The position numbers were made by a program, and so were the translations under genes. The notes under the pieces were generated by a model, which saw nothing but the letters and a program-made list of their open reading frames with translations, had not been told where the DNA came from and searched no databases. From contig NZ_CP092519.1 in assembly GCF_022430525.1 (NCBI RefSeq), positions 124,001-188,000 on the forward strand: 64,000 nucleotides of DNA, in the 5' to 3' direction. Source of the DNA: Cetobacterium somerae (GTDB lineage Bacteria > Fusobacteriota > Fusobacteriia > Fusobacteriales > Fusobacteriaceae). Shown one piece after another: positions 26,457 to 35,249 of the stretch; positions within the stretch are counted from its first letter, which is position 1, and each line of letters opens with the position of its first letter.

Positions 26457-29227
26457 AGATTTCTTACCTCCATAGTAAATTCTTCTTTAGAAATAGGTTT
26501 ACTAAAGTAATAACCTTGAACATAATCAACATTAAGAAATTCTAAAAATTCTAATTGTTCTTTTGTTTCAACTCCTTCAGATACAATTTTAAAATTCAGA
26601 TCTTTTATTAGTGATGTTAAATTTTTATATACAATCATTCCTTTTTCTTGATTAATTTCAAGAGAATCAAGAAGTGATTTATCAAATTTAACTATATCTA
26701 TTGGTAAAAGTGGTAAAAGACCAGCAGTTGAGTGTCCAGCAGTAAAATCATCTAAAGAAATTTGGATACCTAGAGCTTTTAGTGCTTTTAATTTACTTAT
26801 TAAATCTTTCATATCTAAAACAAAGATAGATTCAGTTATTTCAATCTCAATATATTTTCCAGGAACTTTAAAATAACTAAGTAAACCAGAGATAATAGTA
26901 ATTAAATCATTCCGTTTAAAAGTTTTCATAGATATATTAAATGATATTCTAAAGTTATTTAAAGATATACCACTCTCAAGAAGTTCTTTGACAAAAACAA
27001 TAGACTCTTTAGCAATTTTGTAGTCAACTTTATGTATAAAATTATATTTTTCAGCTATAGGTATAAATTCGAAGGGGCCTATTGGTCCAAGTTCTAATGA
27101 ACTATATCTAGCAAGAGATTCAGCTCCAATAATTTTATTGGTTTTAATACAATATTTAGGTTGAAATAAAGCATAGACTCCTTTAATATCCTCCTTTAAT
27201 AAAGAAAGTAGTGAAGATTCTCGATCCATTTTTTTTATGAACTTATCATCGGCAATTTTAAAGAATTTACTTTTTTCCTTTTTAGTTTCAAGCATAGCTA
27301 AGTCTGAGTATCTGAAGCTAGTGGCTAAAGTCATACTTGATGATTTATGACTTATACCTAGATTAAAAGTAATATTATATTTTAAAAGTGTTGGACAGAA
27401 CTCTTTATACTTTTTTAACTTTTCAATAATTTGCTCTTGATTTTCAAAAGAGAAACCATAGAACTCATCTCCAGATATTCTAAAAATATATGAATCTATA
27501 AAGCTATTTTTTAGGAAAGTAGCAAACTCCTTTAAAATAACATCTCCAAACTCGTGACCTAAAGAGTCATTTATATTTTTAAAATTATTTAAATCAATAA
27601 CAAAAGTTGAACCAATAAGAGAGTTTTCTTCATGACAAAATTTATCAAAAATAAATCTATTTGGTAAGTTTGTTAAAGAATCTTTTAGTAGATTTTTTTT
27701 ATTTAAACGCTCTTTATACAAGTAGATTGAAATAGCAAAAATTATAAAAATAAAAAGTATGGAAAAAAGTACAAGAATATCACGAACCTCTTTATTTTTT
27801 AAATATATATTTTTATTTTCTAAATCTCTTTCAAGTTCAGATAAATTAGCTAAGTTTTTTAAATCGATTGAATGATGAAAAGCTTTATTTATAATATCTC
27901 TTAAAATTACATTTTCCTTATTAAACATTAAGTTAACAGGGATAGTTTCAAAAGGTATGATATTATATTTGTTAGAATCAAAATCCTCTTTATTTGTAAC
28001 AAGAAGATTTCCAATTTCACCACTATTTAATGCTTTAACCATAGCTTCTAAATCATCAAAAATAGTAATATTACTATCTACGTCATATCTTCTAGCAAGA
28101 TGCTCTTCTACATTATTTCTTAAAACTCCAATAGTTCCACTTGATGATGGACTGTTATCTAAATTAATAACATACATCTTAATGTCATATATTTTTTTAG
28201 AAAATATAAAATCTTTACTACGTTCTTGAGTTTTAGAAAGAATCATTGTATCAAACTCATGATTTTTAAGATTATCAGTAGTTTTATAACTATCATCAGT
28301 AATATCAATAAAATCTATATTAAGATTATTTTTTAAAACCTTAAAAATATTAGGAGCTATACCTTGATATTTTCCACTTAGTTGTGATTTATATGAAACA
28401 AGAGAGTCAGTTCTATTTTCATAAGCTACTTTAATGGGAGAAAGATTTTCAAGATATCTTTTTTCATCTTCCGTTAAAGAGGTATAAAAATTATTATAAG
28501 ATATAGAACTTTCTAAATTATGAAGTTCTTTCAAAAAAATATCTCTATAACCTGATTTAAGGGCACTATTAACAAATGGAAGAAGTTTCACATATTTATG
28601 AGAAAGAGCTATAGTTACCCCAGAAGAATTTCCGATTTTAATTCCATAATTAGGTTTATAGAGTACTGGATTTGTTGTTAATAAAAGTTTACTTTTATAA
28701 TTATACAAGTTTTCAACAGGTATAAAATAGCTGTGAAGATCATTATTATCTAAAACTGCATTGAGAATATTTACATATGACTCCATATAAGGAGTATAAA
28801 TAATTTTATCATTTAAATCTTCTAAAGAGTTTATAGGTGTATTTTGAGAGATTACAAAAAGTTTTTCTGAAAAAATACTATCACTAAAATCAAGGAAATC
28901 ATCAAAAAATTGATTTTTAGGAATTAGTGCAACTCCATCAATAGAGCCAGCTTCAACTTCACTCTCTAAATTTTTATAAGAAATAGTTTTAAAAACTACA
29001 TTTAATTGCATATAATCTTTTAAAAACTTTTTAGCAGTATCATTTAAAGAGGGAGTATTAGGGTAACTTAAATTATAAAAAGGTTCATTTATTAGACCAA
29101 TAATAATCTCTTCTTTTTGTAATTTACTAAACTCCTCTTTCTCTTTAGTTGTAGAAGGTGTATAAACTTCACTAAAAGCAAAGTTAAAAAGCACAAAAAA
29201 AACAAGGGCAAACAATCGATAAATCAT
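26453..29227 (-). CDS. Periplasmic-binding-protein sensor with GGDEF and EAL domains
   Basis: 924 residues. A signal peptide-like N-terminus, then one or two SBP_bac_3-type ligand-binding domains in the periplasm (residues about 40-460, with EEIIIGLINEPFYNLSYPN and SPIKVAYENRTDS), a membrane span near 490, a GGDEF domain (FRISGDEFYGF, first Gly replaced by Ser) and an EAL domain. The EAL core ESLARY, FNISMK, EITESIF, LDDFTAGHS, VKFDKSLLD, SEGVETKEQ and VQGYYFSKP retains the usual metal and catalytic residues, so phosphodiesterase activity is likely; SGDEF variants can still be active. This looks like a small-molecule (often amino acid) sensor controlling cyclic di-GMP. Overlaps both neighbours by 4 bp. 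Confidence 0.9.
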   Translation of the reverse strand: MIYRLFALVFFVLFNFAFSEVYTPSTTKEKEEFSKLQKEEIIIGLINEPFYNLSYPNTPSLNDTAKKFLKDYMQLNVVFKTISYKNLESEVEAGSIDGVALIPKNQFFDDFLDFSDSIFSEKLFVISQNTPINSLEDLNDKIIYTPYMESYVNILNAVLDNNDLHSYFIPVENLYNYKSKLLLTTNPVLYKPNYGIKIGNSSGVTIALSHKYVKLLPFVNSALKSGYRDIFLKELHNLESSISYNNFYTSLTEDEKRYLENLSPIKVAYENRTDSLVSYKSQLSGKYQGIAPNIFKVLKNNLNIDFIDITDDSYKTTDNLKNHEFDTMILSKTQERSKDFIFSKKIYDIKMYVINLDNSPSSSGTIGVLRNNVEEHLARRYDVDSNITIFDDLEAMVKALNSGEIGNLLVTNKEDFDSNKYNIIPFETIPVNLMFNKENVILRDIINKAFHHSIDLKNLANLSELERDLENKNIYLKNKEVRDILVLFSILFIFIIFAISIYLYKERLNKKNLLKDSLTNLPNRFIFDKFCHEENSLIGSTFVIDLNNFKNINDSLGHEFGDVILKEFATFLKNSFIDSYIFRISGDEFYGFSFENQEQIIEKLKKYKEFCPTLLKYNITFNLGISHKSSSMTLATSFRYSDLAMLETKKEKSKFFKIADDKFIKKMDRESSLLSLLKEDIKGVYALFQPKYCIKTNKIIGAESLARYSSLELGPIGPFEFIPIAEKYNFIHKVDYKIAKESIVFVKELLESGISLNNFRISFNISMKTFKRNDLITIISGLLSYFKVPGKYIEIEITESIFVLDMKDLISKLKALKALGIQISLDDFTAGHSTAGLLPLLPIDIVKFDKSLLDSLEINQEKGMIVYKNLTSLIKDLNFKIVSEGVETKEQLEFLEFLNVDYVQGYYFSKPISKEEFTMEVRNL

Positions 29228-30933
29228 TTAACATCTCCTTCATCTATATCTTGATATATAATCATGTTTTTCCCAGAGCCTTTAGCTTTATAAAGTCTTT
29301 TATCACACTCAGCATATGTGTTTTTCGTAGCCTTGGAAAAACCGCCACTTATAGTAACAGTAATTGGGTGTTTCCAATGGATGTTTTCTACACTTTTTCT
29401 AATGTATTCACAACTTTCCATAGCAAAATTTTCGTTAAAGTGTGTAAATAAAATAGTAAACTCTTCCCCACCAACTCTATATATTGAAATCTCTTTATTT
29501 TCAATGGTTTTAAGAATTTTACCAATAGTTGATAACACTTCATCCCCGAATTCATGTCCATAAGTATCATTTATTTTTTTAAAATTATCTATATCAAAAA
29601 GCAACATAGAGTATTCATCATTAGCTTTTAAATTCTCTAGGTCCTCTTTGAAAGCAAGTCTATTTCCAATTGTTGTTAAAGTATCAATTTTAGATTTTTT
29701 ATCAAGGTATACCATACGTTTATATACAGCACCTAAAATTAAAACCATAGCAACAATTAAAAGAGTTATATTTTTATAAAGCTTTTCGTTTTCTTTAGCA
29801 AAACGTTCATGCTCTAAATTTTCAATAAGATACATACTAAAAACCTTATTATTAGCAATGTTAATTCTATTTAAATATTGATCATAATCCTTAGTGAGCT
29901 TAGTATACTCTTCAAAGTTATTGGCTTCATAGTAATATTTAAACAGAAGTTTAAATGCAATTTTTAAAAATGTAATATCTCCGTAATAATTAGAAGTTTT
30001 TATAAAAGTTTTAAGAGCATCTGGCGAAAATTTACTAGGCTCATATTTTAAATAATAGTTTTCCATAGTTAATAAACGAAGATTTTCTAAATCAGTAAAA
30101 AAAACTTTTTCAAGGTTATCAAGTAAAGGATTAGCAGTATTTAAACACTTTAAAGCTTCCTCTTTATTATCAGAAATTATATATAATCTAGCTTCAAGTA
30201 GATTTTTTAAAATTAATACATTTATTTTAAAATTTCCACATTCATTTTCCAATAGAGGTGTGATTTTATTTAAATATTTAAATCCCTCTTTTGTATTATT
30301 TAAAAAACCAAAATTTTCAGCTAAATATAGATACAAGGAGATAGTAGTTCTTGAAATATCAAGAAAGTTTTTATTTTCAATATCAATATCTTTTAGTATT
30401 TTTATAGAGATTTCATGACCACCTAAACTATTAAAAATAGAGCTTAAAGCTATTTTAGCCCGAACAATATCAGGTTCAGAATTTAACTCTTCAGCTAAGC
30501 TTAGGTATTCCATAGTTAATTTTATAGAGTTTACAATATTTCCAGAAGTAGCATCTAAAACTCTAAGTTTATTTAAAATAAATAACTCAGCCTTAGGAGA
30601 AAGGTTTCCGCTACTTAGAACTTGTTTTAAAATGTAAGCTCCAACATTTTCTTTAGAACGTAAATTTAAAAGTACTCTATTGTTTTCAGCAATCTCTTCA
30701 TAACGAGAGTTATATTCACTTTTTGGAATCTGCTGAAACTTATCCCAAACCTCTTTTTGTAAGGGAGTTAAATTATTTATATTAATAGAATCGTTACTAA
30801 TTGTAATATTTTTTAGAAAAAATGACTCTTTTTCCTTTAATCTATTTTCTTTAATAATGATAAAAAATATAAAGGAGAAAGTTAGCAAAACAATTGATAA
30901 TATAACAAGATTATTGTAAGATTTATTTTTCAT
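29224..30933 (-). CDS. TPR-type sensor diguanylate cyclase (GGDEF)
   Basis: 569 residues. An N-terminal membrane anchor (LVILSIVLLTFSFIFFIII), a long mainly helical region (about 60-370) that looks like degenerate tetratricopeptide repeats, a second span (LYKNITLLIVAMVLILGAVY) and a C-terminal GGDEF domain with SMLLFDIDNFKKINDTYGHEFGD and RVGGEEFTIL, both intact. No RxxD inhibitory site is visible. The arrangement matches the family of periplasmic-TPR GGDEF proteins. It is the first gene of the operon, with a GAGGAGAG ribosome site, and overlaps the next gene by 4 bp. A minus-strand TATACT at 30978-30983 may be the -10 of the operon. Confidence 0.88.
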   Translation of the reverse strand: MKNKSYNNLVILSIVLLTFSFIFFIIIKENRLKEKESFFLKNITISNDSININNLTPLQKEVWDKFQQIPKSEYNSRYEEIAENNRVLLNLRSKENVGAYILKQVLSSGNLSPKAELFILNKLRVLDATSGNIVNSIKLTMEYLSLAEELNSEPDIVRAKIALSSIFNSLGGHEISIKILKDIDIENKNFLDISRTTISLYLYLAENFGFLNNTKEGFKYLNKITPLLENECGNFKINVLILKNLLEARLYIISDNKEEALKCLNTANPLLDNLEKVFFTDLENLRLLTMENYYLKYEPSKFSPDALKTFIKTSNYYGDITFLKIAFKLLFKYYYEANNFEEYTKLTKDYDQYLNRINIANNKVFSMYLIENLEHERFAKENEKLYKNITLLIVAMVLILGAVYKRMVYLDKKSKIDTLTTIGNRLAFKEDLENLKANDEYSMLLFDIDNFKKINDTYGHEFGDEVLSTIGKILKTIENKEISIYRVGGEEFTILFTHFNENFAMESCEYIRKSVENIHWKHPITVTISGGFSKATKNTYAECDKRLYKAKGSGKNMIIYQDIDEGDVK

Positions 30934-30977
30934 AATAAGTTTTAACTCTCCTCAAAAATAAAATAGTCGATTAGATT

Positions 30978-30983
30978 AGTATA
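30978..30983 (-). promoter_or_regulatory. Possible -10 box of the cyclic-di-GMP operon
   Basis: Minus-strand TATACT 45 bp upstream of the first gene; no convincing -35. It follows directly after the terminator of the preceding gene. Confidence 0.4.
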
Positions 30984-30995
30984 GCATATTATATG

Positions 30996-31029
30996 TAAAT
31001 AAAAAACCCTCTAAATGCATTAGAGGGTT
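30996..31029 (-). terminator. Intrinsic terminator after small secreted protein gene
   Basis: On the minus strand AACCCTCTAA and TTAGAGGGTT form a 10-bp stem with a 5-nt loop, then TTTTATTT. Confidence 0.85.
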
Positions 31030-31040
31030 ATAAAAAAATG

Positions 31041-31385
31041 TTATTTTTTAAAGTATTGAGAGAAAAGGATTTTGTCCTCTCCAACTGTACTATCGTGCTT
31101 TATAACGATATAAATATCATCAATTGAATTATCTGTTCCTAAGTTTTTTAGAATCTCTTGAGCAACTCTATCAAAGTTCATTTTTGGAGTTGTAAGACCT
31201 TCGATTTCAACTTCAATATTCATGCTATTATTAACAATTGTAACATCATAGTCAGCTTTTTTTATAACCGAAGCCATTCTAACTTTTAATTGATCCTCAA
31301 TACGATCCTCTAAAATGTCAGTAGGTGAGTCCTTTGCAAAAGATAATGCTGAAACTAAAATCATTAAAAGTAGTAATTTTTTCAT
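31041..31385 (-). CDS. Small secreted/periplasmic protein, unknown
   Basis: 114 residues with a clear signal peptide (KKLLLLMILVSALSFA, cut before KDSPTD) and a soluble alpha/beta body with no cysteines or known motif. No family is recognised. It is transcribed in the same direction as the two-component system, 57 bp after the histidine kinase, and is followed by a terminator, so it may be the last gene of that operon. If so, it could be a periplasmic accessory of the sensor or a target of the pathway; this is only context. Ribosome site AAGGAGAT is good. Confidence 0.75.
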   Translation of the reverse strand: MKKLLLLMILVSALSFAKDSPTDILEDRIEDQLKVRMASVIKKADYDVTIVNNSMNIEVEIEGLTTPKMNFDRVAQEILKNLGTDNSIDDIYIVIKHDSTVGEDKILFSQYFKK

Positions 31386-31442
31386 AAATAATCTCCTTCG
31401 TCAATATATTTTATATTTTATATTAACCTGAGAATATCCCTT

Positions 31443-33038
31443 TTATATCTCTTTTTTTAAAATTATAAAAAATCTTACACCGAAGTCACAGTTTTCTACT
31501 CCATACTTAAAATTGTGAGCATCTAAAATCTCAGATGAGATATAAAGACCTAGACCTCTTCCTTCACTATTTGATGAGAAGAATTTATTCCAAACCTTTT
31601 CTATATTTTCTTTAGGAATGTGAGGGCCATCATTTTCTAAGAATAAAAGAACTTCATCATTTTTTTCCTCTGTATAGATTTTAATTTTATACTTAGAGTA
31701 TTCTAAAGCATTTTTTAAAATATTAAGTATAACTTGCTCAAGCTTTTCTCTATCACCAAATACTGTCACATCTTCTAAATGAGAAGTATCAATATCTATG
31801 GTTTTACAATCACTTTCAAAAATCTTTAGGGATAGCTCTATTAAAGAGGTTAAACTAAAGGATTTTTTTTCTAAAATCAATTTGTTTTCAGAGCAACGAT
31901 TCTCTTCTAAAAGAGTGTTAGCCATTTTTAAAATTCTTTTACTTTCACTATTTATAATTGCAATTTCCTCAGTGTGCTCATCTTCTAAAAGTAGATCACT
32001 AAAACCAATAATAGCTGAAAGAGGAGTTTTAACTTCATGCATAAAAAGTTTTATACTTTCCTCTAACTTTATTTGAGCTTCCTTGTTTCTAGAGATTTTT
32101 CCTTTATAAAGTTCAATTATGTTTTCAAGTTTTTCACTCATTTTAAATATATCTTTATATAGAGTTCCTATTTCATCTTTACTTTTATAATCAATCTCTT
32201 TTATAAAATTAAGATTAGCTATTTTTTCACTAACTTTTGAAAGATTAACAATGGGTTTAACCATAATTTTTTCTAGAATAATACCAATTAGTACTGTTAA
32301 AAAGATAATTAAAATAGCTTTTAGATAGAAATAGAGTCTTAAAGATGGAAATATATCCTTGATATTTTCAAAGGAATAGAAAATAACAACTTTGTATCCA
32401 TCACGATTTAATGTTATAAGTTGAAATTCATCATCACCATCTACATCTTTATATTTTGCTTTTTGAGGTTTTAAAACATCGATAGCCAGTAGAGATTCTA
32501 AAAAATCATCCCCTAAGCTAGATTGAGTATATGGGGTATTAACCTTTTCAACTCTACCTTTAATATCATAGATATCTTTAGAACGATAGCTAAACTTATA
32601 ATCTTTAAAAACATCGTTATTTTTTATTAAAGTTGTAGGAAGATAGTAGTTATCTAAAACTTTAATAGCAGTTATTTCAACTAAATCTTTATTTTCAATT
32701 TTTAGAATAGTGTTAGAGTAAAGATTGTCTAAAAAAGCATCGAGTAATACAAAAACTTCTCCATCTTTAGTTTCTACTTTTATATAATAAAAATTTTCAA
32801 TATTTACAATTTTATCATCTCTATAAATCATAACTAAAGCGTTTTGACTTTTTTCATAATCTTTGAGTTTATCATAATCAATTTTACCACTATTGATAAA
32901 ATCTATTTTTTCAAGTTGTAGGACTTTACTATATCTAAAGTATTTTTCAAAATAGATATTTCCTAAAAAACCCTCTAAAAATAGAAAAACTAGTAGAACT
33001 AAAGATAAAATCAAAATTAGTTTATTTCGTAATTTCAT
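31443..33038 (-). CDS. Sensor histidine kinase
   Basis: 531 residues from the ATG at 33038, which follows the regulator stop by one base and has GAGG upstream. An in-frame upstream codon at 33098 would overlap the regulator by 59 bp and is unlikely. Span 1 (LILILSLVLLVFLFLEGF), periplasmic sensor of about 210 residues, span 2 (YLKAILIIFLTVLIGIIL), HAMP, HisKA with phospho-acceptor His334 in FMHEVKTPLSAIIGF, and HATPase_c with NDGPHIP and GRGLGLYIS. All kinase boxes are present. The sensed signal is unknown. It is the partner of the OmpR-type regulator directly upstream. Confidence 0.92.
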   Translation of the reverse strand: MKLRNKLILILSLVLLVFLFLEGFLGNIYFEKYFRYSKVLQLEKIDFINSGKIDYDKLKDYEKSQNALVMIYRDDKIVNIENFYYIKVETKDGEVFVLLDAFLDNLYSNTILKIENKDLVEITAIKVLDNYYLPTTLIKNNDVFKDYKFSYRSKDIYDIKGRVEKVNTPYTQSSLGDDFLESLLAIDVLKPQKAKYKDVDGDDEFQLITLNRDGYKVVIFYSFENIKDIFPSLRLYFYLKAILIIFLTVLIGIILEKIMVKPIVNLSKVSEKIANLNFIKEIDYKSKDEIGTLYKDIFKMSEKLENIIELYKGKISRNKEAQIKLEESIKLFMHEVKTPLSAIIGFSDLLLEDEHTEEIAIINSESKRILKMANTLLEENRCSENKLILEKKSFSLTSLIELSLKIFESDCKTIDIDTSHLEDVTVFGDREKLEQVILNILKNALEYSKYKIKIYTEEKNDEVLLFLENDGPHIPKENIEKVWNKFFSSNSEGRGLGLYISSEILDAHNFKYGVENCDFGVRFFIILKKEI

Positions 33039-33039
33039 A

Positions 33040-33687
33040 TTAAACCTCAAACTTATAGCCAAGAGCTTTAACTGTTTTAATAAATCTGCTAGATTCACCT
33101 AAACGATCACGAAGTTTTGCTATGTGTTTATCTACAACTCTATCATTTCCATAAAAATCATAACCCCAAATAGCATCTAAAATCTGTTCTCTAGTTTTAA
33201 TAGAACCTTTATTTTCCTCTAGATAAAATAGAAGTTCACGCTCTTTAGTTGGAAGGTGTAACTCTTCACCATTAATAAAAACTCCTCTACTAGATTTAGA
33301 AAGAGTTAGATCATCATAGTGTACTGGCTTTGATGCTTTTTGCTCAAATCTTTTTACCATAGAAATAAGTAGTGGTTTTGAAAAAGGTTTAGTTAAATAT
33401 CCATCAGCACCGTTTTCATAGGCAAGAACTTGACTACGTTCATCTGAAAGAGCTGTTATAAAAACAACAGGAACTTCAGAGAAGCTTCTAAGTTCCTTTA
33501 TAAACTCTAGTCCATTCATTTTAGGCATCATTATGTCTAAAAGAATAAGAGAGTATTTTGTTTCTCCACTTACCTTTTCAAGAGCAATCTCTCCATTTTC
33601 AGCTTCATCTATAGAAAGTCCCTCTTTCTCTAAAATTTTCCTCGTGAGTTTTCGTAAACTCTCAGTATCCTCAACTATTAATATCAT
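33040..33687 (-). CDS. OmpR/PhoB-family response regulator
   Basis: 215 residues. The receiver domain has VEDTES, phospho-acceptor Asp51 in LLLDIMMPKMNG, and the switch lysine in GYLTKPFSKP. The C-terminal winged helix ends in the usual DRVVDKHIAKLRDRLG and VKALGYKFEV. It binds promoter DNA when phosphorylated by the adjacent kinase. First gene of the operon. A minus-strand TATACT at 33796-33801 is a possible -10 but leaves a leader of about 100 nt. The ribosome site before ATG is weak (AGAAAAAAAATG with GGGAG further up). The target genes are not known; the small secreted protein at the operon end is one candidate. Confidence 0.93.
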   Translation of the reverse strand: MILIVEDTESLRKLTRKILEKEGLSIDEAENGEIALEKVSGETKYSLILLDIMMPKMNGLEFIKELRSFSEVPVVFITALSDERSQVLAYENGADGYLTKPFSKPLLISMVKRFEQKASKPVHYDDLTLSKSSRGVFINGEELHLPTKERELLFYLEENKGSIKTREQILDAIWGYDFYGNDRVVDKHIAKLRDRLGESSRFIKTVKALGYKFEV

Positions 33688-34038
33688 TTTTTTTCTTCAA
33701 CTCCCGAAGTTTCAAGTACTTTACACTTGTATAAAGAGTGCGAAGACTCTAAATTCAACTTTTTTAATATTTTATAAATATAATTTTAAACTATTAGTAT
33801 ACTTATTAATAGTTCTAAATTCCTTAATTCTAATATTTGACTAAGCTCTATTTTTCTCATTTTCTACATAAGCAGTATTAAGATATAAAGTTGCTTTCAT
33901 TGAAAAAGTATATCATATTTTTTAGAATTCTGCACCTTTTTAGAGTGGAATAGGGGAGAAAAAAAGAACTAGGTAACGGGGGAGGTTACCTAGTTCAAAC
34001 ATAAAATGAGATCAATTTGGAATTTTAAAGATTAGTAA
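33688..34038. other. Intergenic region between response regulator and QueD-like gene
   Basis: A 351-bp AT-rich gap. It holds a likely minus-strand -10 (TATACT, 33796-33801) for the two-component operon and the terminator of the QueD-like gene at 33958-33996. I see no convincing small gene or structured RNA in the remainder. Confidence 0.5.
33958..33996 (-). terminator. Intrinsic terminator after QueD-like gene
   Basis: A 12-bp perfect stem GAACTAGGTAAC/GTTACCTAGTTC with a 7-nt loop, followed on the minus strand by seven T residues. Confidence 0.9.
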
Positions 34039-34602
34039 TTATTTTTTGTATCCACACTTAGGACAAGCATGGTTTTCATCTAATGAAATCCCGCAAAGAG
34101 GACAACGTTCGATGTTATTTTTTGTATTGTACTCTGCAGATGCAGCGTTTACACCACTAGTAAAAGTGATTTTAGCAATATTTAATTTATCTTTTAATAA
34201 GTCATAAACTATTTTAATCATACCTTCAACTGTTAGAGTTTCCTTTGTAACAACTAAACGTGAATCAGGGTATGCAGTTGCAAGTTCAGTTTTAAATGCC
34301 TCACCCTTCATTGTATTTTGAGGTGTACCATCTTTAATACCTGTTTCTTCATAAACATTAAGAATAGCAGGAAGAAGTGGATCATCTTCTCTTAGGATAA
34401 GTGCGTGGTCAAAGTTTTTAAGAACATCCCAAGCTGTCTTTTGAATTTCGTTACAAGGATAAACCATATTAACTCCTTCGTTAATAGAATCTTCAACTTC
34501 AATAGTTAAAAGACCAGTGTGCCCGTGTAAATATTGTGCCTCTCCTTTAAACTGATAGAATCTGTGTGCATATTGTAAATCAAATGTAGTAATACTTCTC
34601 AT
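34039..34602 (-). CDS. QueD-like 6-pyruvoyl/6-carboxy-tetrahydropterin synthase family protein with C-terminal zinc ribbon
   Basis: 187 residues. The tunnelling-fold PTPS/QueD core shows zinc ligands His13 (AHRF) and His26/His28 (LHGHTG) and the later FDHALIL and ETLTVEGM segments. QueD makes the queuosine precursor 6-carboxytetrahydropterin and normally has a catalytic Cys four residues before HGH; here that position is Ala22, with Glu21 beside it. The protein also carries an extra C-terminal CPLCG...CPKCG zinc ribbon (from about residue 165). Function may thus differ from QueD. It is divergent from a Fur-family regulator, and a near-perfect palindrome sits at its promoter, so metal- or peroxide-responsive repression is likely. 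No other queuosine gene is adjacent. Confidence 0.8.
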   Translation of the reverse strand: MRSITTFDLQYAHRFYQFKGEAQYLHGHTGLLTIEVEDSINEGVNMVYPCNEIQKTAWDVLKNFDHALILREDDPLLPAILNVYEETGIKDGTPQNTMKGEAFKTELATAYPDSRLVVTKETLTVEGMIKIVYDLLKDKLNIAKITFTSGVNAASAEYNTKNNIERCPLCGISLDENHACPKCGYKK

Positions 34603-34631
34603 AGTAATACCTCCCTTTTAAATTTTTTAAA

Positions 34632-34660
34632 CTAATAATAGTAATCATTACTATTGTTAG
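34632..34660. promoter_or_regulatory. Fur-family type palindromic operator
   Basis: AATAGTAATCATTACTATT (34637-34655) is a perfect 9-1-9 inverted repeat. It extends to 29 bp (CTAAT...GTTAG) with one mismatched pair. It sits just downstream of the -10 of the QueD-like gene, where a bound repressor would block transcription. The shape fits Fur/PerR/Zur boxes. The half-site AATAGTAAT recurs at 34768-34776. Confidence 0.78.
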
Positions 34661-34671
34661 TTGTGAATGTA

Positions 34672-34699
34672 TTATTACATATAAAAATATTTTTGTCAA
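34672..34699 (-). promoter_or_regulatory. Promoter of the QueD-like gene
   Basis: On the minus strand TTGACA (34694-34699), 16-bp spacer, TAATAA (34672-34677). The start site would fall at the edge of the palindromic operator. Confidence 0.65.
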
Positions 34700-34729
34700 A
34701 CATAATTTTTGAAGATTTTAAAAATAAAG

Positions 34730-34792
34730 TTGGAAAAAAACTCAAAAATAGATTAAAATTATAGGAAAATAGTAATAAAAACAGTAACTATT
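34730..34792 (+). promoter_or_regulatory. Promoter and second operator of the Fur-family gene
   Basis: TTGGAA (34730-34735) and TAAAAT (34754-34759) with an 18-bp spacer form a plausible promoter. The operator half AATAGTAAT at 34768-34776 and the inverted partial copy AGTAACTATT at 34783-34792 lie just after it, suggesting autorepression. Confidence 0.5.
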
Positions 34793-34819
34793 ATTAAAAA
34801 TGTAAAGGAGGTATAATTT

Positions 34820-35200
34820 ATGAAATTTTCTAAACAGAGAGAATTAATCTTAAATTATATATTAAATAGTCACGAACACCTTACAGCAGATACTATATAT
34901 GCAGATTTAAAAAAAGATAATCCTGAACTAAGTTTAGGGACAGTTTATAGAAATTTAACAAAGTTAACAGAGATAGGAGCTATAAAAAAAGTTAGTTTAC
35001 CTAATCAAGTGGATAAGTTTGATAAGAATTTAGAGCCACATGCTCATTTTATATGTGATGAATGTGGAAGTATAACAGATATAAATATCCCAGAGGTGGA
35101 TAAGTTTTTAAATAAGATTTCAAAGGATGAGGATATCTCAATAAGAAAATATGATATCACTTTAAATGGAACTTGTAAAAAATGTAAGAGTAACAAATAA
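34820..35200 (+). CDS. Fur-family transcriptional regulator (PerR-like)
   Basis: 126 residues, shorter than typical Fur (about 150). The winged helix carries LTADTIYADL and LSLGTVYRNLTKL, the recognition helix of the family. The dimer domain has FDKNLEPHAHFICDECG and a C-terminal CKKC, giving the CxxC...CxxC structural zinc site and His/Asp ligands at the sensing site like those of PerR. It represses genes in response to metal or peroxide; which one cannot be decided from sequence. It is divergent from the QueD-like gene with a shared palindrome. Ribosome site AAGGAGGT is strong, and a terminator follows. Confidence 0.9.
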   Translation: MKFSKQRELILNYILNSHEHLTADTIYADLKKDNPELSLGTVYRNLTKLTEIGAIKKVSLPNQVDKFDKNLEPHAHFICDECGSITDINIPEVDKFLNKISKDEDISIRKYDITLNGTCKKCKSNK

Positions 35201-35203
35201 AGT

Positions 35204-35233
35204 AAAAGCCCACAGAATACCTGTGGGCTTTTT
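35204..35233 (+). terminator. Intrinsic terminator after Fur-family gene
   Basis: A 12-bp stem AAAAGCCCACAG, 5-nt loop, arm CTGTGGGCTTTT and T-run on the plus strand. It may also serve the converging autotransporter gene, whose strand has a shorter T-rich tail. Confidence 0.87.
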
Positions 35234-35249
35234 ACTATTTAGGGGGTAC

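Noticed and set aside
33039-33098. Histidine kinase starting at 33098
   Set aside because: This would overlap the regulator by 59 bp and add 20 residues without a ribosome site; the ATG at 33038 fits the coupled pair and the membrane span.
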